Of a stretch of 19,566 bases of DNA, positions 14,390 through 19,566 are shown piece by piece. A model generated the notes under the pieces. It ran no database searches, was not told the origin of the DNA, and saw only the letters and a program-made list of their open reading frames with translations. A program made the position numbers and the translations under genes. Each line of letters begins with the position of its first letter. The stretch's first letter is position 1. Origin of the DNA: DASWID01 sp049682815 (lineage in GTDB: Bacteria; Desulfobacterota_D; UBA1144; Nemesobacterales; CSP1-2); assembly GCA_049682815.1 (NCBI GenBank), contig JBAUII010000027.1, positions 1-19,566 on the forward strand. Direction: 5' to 3'.

Positions 14390-14977
14390 TTGAAATTTTT
14401 GGTTATGGTTACTCTGTTATTTACTCTTTTTGCATTTATATCTTGCGATAGTCTGGATGAAGTTATTCCCGAAACAGGTTCGCCAGATCCGCTGATTACG
14501 TTTGAGGACGCTAACGACCAGGATTACAATTTGACAACCCCGCTTTATGGTATGAAGGTAGCCATTAGAGGCGATGTGAGCGGTAACGTTGAGGACATTT
14601 TGGATAAGCTGGATAACAGAGCGGCAAACTTCTTAGAATGTCAATTTGGAGACCCTAATGTCGGATTTGAGGATGTGGAAATCGGAAACGGAGAAATGAT
14701 TCCGCCGCTTTCAGAGCTAAAGGTATTTGTGGTACCAATCACATTTAAATGTGAGGGACTCACTACCGATGTGTGTGCGGGGGTCTACTTTGCTGGTCCT
14801 GGTGTGGATTTAACAATTATATCAAAAAGAACTATTGGCCAGTGCAACGATTTTTCTTTCTTCAAACACGAGCTTGCCCATAGGTACGGAATGGAGGCGG
14901 ATCACAGCAATTCGGGGGATTTTGAGCCCTGTAAAGATGCCCCAGAGTGTGAACTTCCATTTGATATTGGTGGCTAG
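14390..14977 (+). CDS. Putative lipoprotein with HELAH zinc-protease-like motif
   Basis: A 195-residue exported protein of no family I recognise. The leader ends FAFISC, so Cys19 may be lipidated. Near the C terminus is HELAHRYGMEADH (160-172): an HExxH zinc-binding motif with a Gly and then Asp/His. Metzincins have HExxHxxGxxH/D; here the third-ligand candidates Asp171 and His172 are one or two residues further on, so the geometry is not canonical. Six further cysteines (84, 121, 129, 152, 181, 187) suggest disulphides in the envelope. AAAGGAGG (14373-14380) lies 9 nt before a TTG codon, fixing the start. It is a stand-alone gene beside the DGR remnant. It may be an active peptidase or a protein that kept only the motif. 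Confidence 0.75.
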   Translation: MKFLVMVTLLFTLFAFISCDSLDEVIPETGSPDPLITFEDANDQDYNLTTPLYGMKVAIRGDVSGNVEDILDKLDNRAANFLECQFGDPNVGFEDVEIGNGEMIPPLSELKVFVVPITFKCEGLTTDVCAGVYFAGPGVDLTIISKRTIGQCNDFSFFKHELAHRYGMEADHSNSGDFEPCKDAPECELPFDIGG

Positions 14978-15309
14978 CGAATTTCCGATAAATGGTGGCA
15001 TAAACAGAAATGCAGATAGACTGAGCCTGCTAGTTCGGTCGATAAAGTATTAAGTTCTGAATTAATCACGTTCAAATACGGATTAACATTCACATCATTT
15101 TCGACTCTAACCTTTAATTCTCACACTCATCGGCGGAGACTTTCTCTTCCCGTTTTAAGGGATGCTTTCCCTGAGCCTTTCGTGCGGGTAAGGCAGGGGT
15201 GCAGAAAACCGACAGAAGTTAATTGACATTGAAACATAGTTCGTGTAATAATGCCGTGGTTAATGATATATCTCTAACTCTTATGCTTATGCTAATTCCT
15301 ATTTAAGAA
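14978..15309. other. Gene-free stretch before the permease
   Basis: No coding region is supported. A weak AGGGA/TCCCT hairpin (15158-15172) and a sequence resembling the purine-rich dispersed repeat (about 15146-15203) are present, followed by a promoter candidate. Confidence 0.5.
15223..15251 (+). promoter_or_regulatory. Probable promoter of the purine permease gene
   Basis: A perfect TTGACA (15223-15228) is followed by TGTAAT (15244-15249, spacer 15) or TAATAA (15246-15251, spacer 17). The start codon is about 60 nt further on. No purine riboswitch fold is recognisable in this leader. Confidence 0.5.
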
Positions 15310-16638
15310 ATGATTGACGGACTATTCGACCTAGAGGAAGCAGGTACTAATATAAGAACTGAAATCGTTGCCGGCTTAACAACGTTTATGACAATGTCTT
15401 ACATAATCTTTGTACAGCCGGCCGTCCTTGGAGCAGCAGGCATGAATCCGGGTGCTGTTATGGTCGCAACCTGCTTGTCTAGCGCTATTGCCATGGTTTT
15501 AATGGCCGTATTGACAAATTATCCAATAGCTCTTGCGCCAGCTATGGGTCATAATTTCTTCTTTGCTTATATTGTTGTTTTGACCCTTGGTTATTCATGG
15601 CAGGTTGCGCTCGGTTCGGTTTTCATAGCGGGTTTAATTTTTATCCTTCTTTCTACGGTCGGTTTGCGCGAGAAGTTAATGATTGTGCTACCCGATTGTT
15701 TAAAGAACGGGATCCCTGTTGGCATTGGTCTCTTAATAGCTTTAGTAGGGTTAGAATGGAGTGGAATCGTAGTAGGTCATCAAGTTACATATGTCACCCT
15801 CGGAAATCTAAAATCTGCTCCTACCTTACTTTCCGTGTTTGGTTTATTATTAATCGCTCTGCTCCTAGCTCTAAGGATAAGAGGAGCCATATTATTTGGA
15901 ATAATTGCAACCAGTATACTTGGACTGATTGTTGGCATTATCGAATTTAAGGGAATTGTTTCTGCTCCCCCTTCGATTTTTCCCACCATGTTGAAGCTTC
16001 AATTCCCGAATGTTTTCAAGGATCCTAATCTACTTGCCGTGATATTTATTTTTCTTTTTCTCGATATGTTTGATACAATTGGGACTTTAATAGGAGTTGG
16101 CCAGCAATCTGGCCTGATGGTGGACGGGAAGCTGCCGAGGGCCAGGCAGGCTCTTTTGACTGATGCGATATCGACGAGTGCAGGGGCACTGCTCGGGACC
16201 TCAACTATTACTGCTTATATCGAAAGCGCCTCAGGTATTTCCGCAGGAGGTCGTACCGGCCTTACAAACATTGTTACAGCTCTTTTAATGGTTGGAGCAA
16301 TCTTTTTTCATCCTATTATCGAGATGGTAGGCGCCGGATACAAGATTCAGGATGGCGTTACTCTTTATCCTGTGATAGCGCCTGCGTTAATAATTGTCGG
16401 TGGCCTGATGTTTAAGAATATTGTTAACGTCGATTGGGACGATGTTACAGAATCTATTCCTGCGTTTCTGACACTAATTATGATGCCTCTTGCCTTTAGT
16501 ATAACCGAGGGCATATCAATTGGAGTCATTTCTTACTCGCTTCTTAAGCTTTTTACTGGAAAGAGAAAAGAAGTCCACTGGTTGATTTATTTATTTGCTA
16601 TCTTATTTATCGCCCGATACATATGGTTGACGGAATAA
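15310..16638 (+). CDS. NCS2 family purine permease (AzgA/PbuG type)
   Basis: A 442-residue inner-membrane transporter with about 12-14 hydrophobic segments, of the AzgA-like branch that imports hypoxanthine, guanine or adenine with protons. Typical features are LTTFMTMSYIIFVQP (23-37), NPGAVMVATCL (46-56), FLDMFDTIGTLIGV (250-263) with the conserved acidic pair, and TSTITAYIESASGISAGGRTG (297-317). The usual APGMGLNAFF of this branch reads APAMGHNFFF (76-85), with His81 in a region thought to be near the substrate site. A shifted substrate range is therefore possible. The ATG has only a weak purine-rich site (AAGAA) before it. The gene stands alone, between a repeat-rich stretch and a convergent pentose phosphate operon. 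Confidence 0.92.
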   Translation: MIDGLFDLEEAGTNIRTEIVAGLTTFMTMSYIIFVQPAVLGAAGMNPGAVMVATCLSSAIAMVLMAVLTNYPIALAPAMGHNFFFAYIVVLTLGYSWQVALGSVFIAGLIFILLSTVGLREKLMIVLPDCLKNGIPVGIGLLIALVGLEWSGIVVGHQVTYVTLGNLKSAPTLLSVFGLLLIALLLALRIRGAILFGIIATSILGLIVGIIEFKGIVSAPPSIFPTMLKLQFPNVFKDPNLLAVIFIFLFLDMFDTIGTLIGVGQQSGLMVDGKLPRARQALLTDAISTSAGALLGTSTITAYIESASGISAGGRTGLTNIVTALLMVGAIFFHPIIEMVGAGYKIQDGVTLYPVIAPALIIVGGLMFKNIVNVDWDDVTESIPAFLTLIMMPLAFSITEGISIGVISYSLLKLFTGKRKEVHWLIYLFAILFIARYIWLTE

Positions 16639-16733
16639 TAATATTGGTGTGTTTATTTAATGTGACGATCAAGCCTGCCCCGAGTCTCGAAGGGTCTCGT
16701 TGCGTAAGAATGGGGATGATGAAAAAATTTCCA

Positions 16734-16797
16734 GGGTAGGCCACCAGTCTTGCTGGTGGGAAAATCAAATGTCACGTGCAAGACTCGTGACCTACCC
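16734..16797. mobile_element. 64-bp MITE-like element with 20-bp inverted termini
   Basis: The left end GGGTAGGCCACCAGTCTTGC (16734-16753) and the reverse complement of the right end (16778-16797) agree at 18 of 20 positions. Inner arms can also refold as CCACCAG/CTGGTGG (16741-16759) and GTCACG/CGTGAC (16771-16791). The element has no coding capacity and lies between convergent genes. It may be a miniature transposable element or a large extragenic palindrome. Confidence 0.65.
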
Positions 16798-16863
16798 ATA
16801 ATAGGAATACTGTGTTTTAGCCAGCGATTAGAAAATCTCGGGTTCGTGTCTAAGAATTCTACT

Positions 16864-17016
16864 CTAGAAATATATGGGTTGAAGGAAGTAATAAATTATC
16901 AGTGCCACCAGAAGAGCAACAAGTGAGGCGAAAAGAAAAGCCCTAATTATTAGTATTATGTCTTTTACAGAATCGCGTTTACGAAAGATTTTTTTTATCG
17001 ATCCTATGAAGTTCAA
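16864..17016 (-). CDS. Possible small single-pass membrane protein (50 aa)
   Basis: An open frame of 50 codons lies 62 nt downstream of pgl on the same strand. Its product has a basic N-terminal part (KKIFRKRDSVKD, 8-19) and one strongly hydrophobic helix (about 21-44, including LFASLVALLVALIIYYF), ending QPIYF. This positive-inside plus helix pattern is what a real small membrane protein would show. Against it, the TTG start has no clear ribosome site and stands two codons after an in-frame stop. I do not recognise a family. It could be the last gene of a zwf-pgl transcript or the remnant of a longer gene. Confidence 0.35.
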   Translation of the reverse strand: MNFIGSIKKIFRKRDSVKDIILIIRAFLFASLVALLVALIIYYFLQPIYF

Positions 17017-17078
17017 GGCTCAAATATATTCAAGATGTTAGATTAAAATGACAAAATTAATTTGCTATAATCTTGTCT

Positions 17079-17810
17079 CTAATTCTCGTGAGCGGCCGCT
17101 TTATCCAAGTACCACTCAAGAACCCCATTTTCGGGATTTATTTTTGAAGCGGGATAGGGTAAAGGGGAATCCGCTTTATCGAGGATTTCTTTGAGAACCT
17201 TCGCTTTTTCTTTCCCGGCTACCAGGAAAGAAACACGCCTGGCGTTATTGATTACCGGGAGGGTCAGGCTGATTCTCTTTTGCCCAGTTTCTGGATGTTT
17301 CGCTACCACACATATTGAGTTCATTTCCTTTATAGTCGGGGCGTCTGGAAAAAGGGATGCGGTATGTCCGTCTGTGCCCATTCCCAGGAAAATCCAGTCA
17401 AACTCGGGGAAGCCATTGTTGGAAGGAAGATTTTTTTGGATTTCATCTGCATACCTTAGTGCCTCTACTTCAGGCGGATTTTCTCCAATGATCCGGTGGA
17501 CATTCTGATCAGGGATATTTACTTTGGATATGAATGTATCGTTTGCCATTTTAAAATTGCTTTGTTCGTCATCAGGTGGCACACAGCGTTCATCTCCCCA
17601 GAATAGGTTTACATTGCTCCAGGGAACTCGTTCGAGATATGGCGGTAGTGCCAGCTTCTCGAAAAAGACGCGAGGAGTGCTACCTCCGGAAAGCGCGATA
17701 GAAATTTCCTTTCCTCCATTTCTACTATTTTCCACCGCCCTTTGAAAATCTGATGCTAATCTATTTGCAATTTCCTGTTTATCGCTGAAAATATAGATTT
17801 CTCTCTTCAT
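17079..17810 (-). CDS. pgl: 6-phosphogluconolactonase
   Basis: A 243-residue DevB-type lactonase that hydrolyses 6-phosphoglucono-lactone, the product of the preceding zwf gene. Diagnostic blocks are ALSGGSTPRVFFEKLA near residue 40, NLFWGDERCVPPDDEQSNFK near 85-104, IFLGMGTDGHTASLFPDA near 140-157 with the catalytic-region histidine, and LTLPVINNARRVSFLVAG near 183-200. Length is normal. An in-frame TTG at 17813 directly precedes the ATG at 17810; the ATG is chosen, with GGTGA about 4 nt upstream. It lies about 50 nt after the zwf stop on the same strand, so the two form an operon for the first steps of the oxidative pentose phosphate pathway. The next enzyme, 6-phosphogluconate dehydrogenase, is not in the window. 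Confidence 0.95.
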   Translation of the reverse strand: MKREIYIFSDKQEIANRLASDFQRAVENSRNGGKEISIALSGGSTPRVFFEKLALPPYLERVPWSNVNLFWGDERCVPPDDEQSNFKMANDTFISKVNIPDQNVHRIIGENPPEVEALRYADEIQKNLPSNNGFPEFDWIFLGMGTDGHTASLFPDAPTIKEMNSICVVAKHPETGQKRISLTLPVINNARRVSFLVAGKEKAKVLKEILDKADSPLPYPASKINPENGVLEWYLDKAAAHEN

Positions 17811-17863
17811 CAATTCACCCGACTACCAAAGATAAATTCTCGGTTAGGTATTAAATGTCGATA

Positions 17864-19399
17864 CTACAGTTCGCAATACTCTCCTTCGGTTGCTAGGTTC
17901 TTACAGGGATAGCGCCAATCCTCGCTGGGGCTGTCAAAAAGTCTACGAGACTCAATCGGGCCCCATGTACCTGCAGGATAGCCGTACATTTTCGTCCTTG
18001 AATTTTTTTCCAATACACTGAGAATAGGATCGACAAATTTCCAGCACGACTCAACTGCATCTATACGGGCGTAGAGTGTCGCATCTCCGACCATGCAGTC
18101 AAGAATCAAGCGCTCATACGCTTCTGGAACATGTGTATTCGCAAGCTCGGAATAATGGAAGTCCATGCTCACGTCTTCGATATTGAAACCTGGACCGGGT
18201 GTTTTAATCCCAAATTTAAGCAATGTGCCTTCATCGGGTTGTATCCTGATAATAAGCTGGTTACAACTGATGTTGCGATTATCGTTTGCAACAAACAGTT
18301 GGTGGGGTGTCTTCTTAAAATAAATGACAACCTCTGTAACCCTTGTAGGTAGTCGTTTTCCTGTCCTTACATAAAAAGGTACATTCCCCCAGCGCCAATT
18401 GTCAATGAATATTTTTAAAGCGACAAAGGTTGGTGTTCTGGAATCTGTCGCGACGTCCCTTTCATCACGATATCCAGGAACACTTTCACCCCGAATCTTT
18501 GATGCCACGTATTGTCCGGCAACGACATATCTCCTGACTTCATTTGGTTTGATTGGCTTTAGAGACTGAAATACCTTAACAGTTTCGTTACGCACTGCAG
18601 TTGCATCAAAAATGGGTGGAGGTTCCATTGCTATTGTTCCTACGACCTGAAGCAGGTGATTTTGAACCATATCCCTTATAACACCATAGTGGTCATAGTA
18701 TCCACCCCTCTGTTCAACTCCGATCGATTCGGCGGCGGTTACCTCCACGCGACAAATGAAATTCCTATTCCATATCGGCTCGATAAGGCCATTAGCAAAA
18801 CGAAAAGCCATGATATTTTGGACCGTTTCTTTACCCAAGTAATGGTCGATTCGGTAAATCTGGTCTTCGTTGAAATATCTTTGCAATCTGGCATTTAAAC
18901 CCTGAGCGGTGTTAAGATCACGTCCGAACGGTTTTTCGATTATGATTCTCTTCCAGCCCGTCCCGTTCTGTTCCTTCTGAAGCCCCTTTTTTCCTAGATT
19001 TTCCGCAATCGTCGGGAATAGGGTAGGCGACGTGGAGAGATAATAGAGATAATTCTCGTTGCTTTTCGTTTTTTTGGATAAATCAGAGAGTGTCTTCTTC
19101 AGTAATTCATATTCGTCTCCATTAGTGGCGTCAAGGGGTTGATAATAGAAGTTTTTCGAAAATTCGCTTAGCTTTTTTCGATCGATTGTTTTTTTTGAGC
19201 CGAATGCTTTGACATCTTCTACAATCCCTTTCTGAAAATCGATGTTAGAGATGGGGCTCCTGCTTGTCCCCAAGACCGCAAACTGTTTTGGTAGTTCATT
19301 TTGAATATAAAGGGCGTAGAGCGCCGGTACCAGTTTTCTCTTTGTCAGATCGCCGGACGCACCAAAAATTACAACGACACAATTGTCAGGCTTAGCCAT
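17864..19399 (-). CDS. zwf: Glucose-6-phosphate 1-dehydrogenase
   Basis: A full-length 511-residue cytoplasmic dehydrogenase oxidising glucose-6-phosphate with NADP (or NAD). The nucleotide-binding loop is GASGDLTKRK (13-22); EKPFGRDL (155-162) is intact, the substrate-binding RIDHYLGKE (183-191) carries His186, and DMVQNHLLQ (243-251) holds the second active-site histidine, His248. The C-terminal WGPIES (479-484) is also typical of the family. GAGGTG lies 7 nt before the ATG, supporting this start. It is the first gene of the zwf-pgl operon, which supplies NADPH and pentoses. Confidence 0.97.
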   Translation of the reverse strand: MAKPDNCVVVIFGASGDLTKRKLVPALYALYIQNELPKQFAVLGTSRSPISNIDFQKGIVEDVKAFGSKKTIDRKKLSEFSKNFYYQPLDATNGDEYELLKKTLSDLSKKTKSNENYLYYLSTSPTLFPTIAENLGKKGLQKEQNGTGWKRIIIEKPFGRDLNTAQGLNARLQRYFNEDQIYRIDHYLGKETVQNIMAFRFANGLIEPIWNRNFICRVEVTAAESIGVEQRGGYYDHYGVIRDMVQNHLLQVVGTIAMEPPPIFDATAVRNETVKVFQSLKPIKPNEVRRYVVAGQYVASKIRGESVPGYRDERDVATDSRTPTFVALKIFIDNWRWGNVPFYVRTGKRLPTRVTEVVIYFKKTPHQLFVANDNRNISCNQLIIRIQPDEGTLLKFGIKTPGPGFNIEDVSMDFHYSELANTHVPEAYERLILDCMVGDATLYARIDAVESCWKFVDPILSVLEKNSRTKMYGYPAGTWGPIESRRLFDSPSEDWRYPCKNLATEGEYCEL

Positions 19400-19471
19400 A
19401 TTTTAACACCTCGCTTTTCTTATAGTAGATTAAACATTATTCCCAGCGTCATTTGGCTTACGCCGTCGATG

Positions 19472-19477
19472 ATTATA
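19472..19477 (-). promoter_or_regulatory. Possible -10 box for zwf
   Basis: On the minus strand a perfect TATAAT stands 72 nt before the zwf start. No good -35 is seen at 16-18 nt. A 6-bp hairpin, CGGTAT/ATACCG (19542-19558), lies further upstream near the window edge. Confidence 0.3.
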
Positions 19478-19566
19478 TCATCCCAGACCGATAGTCCAGA
19501 TTTTGATTATTGCCTCCCTGAGATCATGTCTTTATAAAATCCGGTATTTACGATACCGAATATGAA

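Overview
The window comes from a Gram-negative-type bacterium: it has a periplasmic dipeptidase, signal-peptide thioredoxin folds and lipoprotein-like leaders. Composition is moderately AT-rich, TTG and GTG starts are frequent, and short palindromic repeats are scattered between genes. Nothing here fixes the taxon; an uncultured deltaproteobacterial or Dadabacteria-like lineage is only a guess. No tRNA, rRNA, CRISPR array or intact transposase is visible.

Layout. (1) 150-1699, + strand: two visibly more GC-rich genes, a luciferase-like flavin oxidoreductase and a small conserved protein. (2) 1924-4216, - strand: a VanX-type D-Ala-D-Ala dipeptidase, a DUF3828-like lipoprotein and a membrane-anchored SIMPL-domain protein, all cell-envelope proteins. 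(3) 4505-6200, +: two exported thioredoxin-fold proteins, one DipZ-like with a CINC site and one with a single-thiol CYNS site. (4) 6623-10549, +: two ABC half-exporters with complementary degenerate ATP-site motifs, so almost certainly a heterodimer. The second carries a large insert between TM1 and TM2. (5) 10749-12736, +: a galacturonokinase-like GHMP kinase overlapping a sugar-1-phosphate nucleotidyltransferase by 4 bp, a two-step route from free sugar to NDP-sugar. (6) 12737-15309: an accessory, repeat-dense stretch. (7) 15310-16638, +: an NCS2 purine permease. (8) 16864-19399, -: zwf, pgl and a possible 50-residue membrane peptide, forming the oxidative pentose phosphate entry.

The main find is in region 6. 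The DUF1566 (Lcl-like) protein at 13001-13633 ends in a segment with the form of a diversity-generating retroelement (DGR) variable region. NNC codons stand where template repeats of this family usually have AAC, the invariant positions are kept, and RAVRP closes the segment. About 270 bp downstream, unrecorded because it is so short, is the N-terminal third to half of an Avd-type DGR accessory protein (13906-14070). It is cut off where a dispersed repeat begins. No template repeat or reverse transcriptase lies in the window. This is therefore either a decayed DGR or a target cassette served by an RT elsewhere in the genome. Hairpins and small inverted-repeat elements crowd the break.
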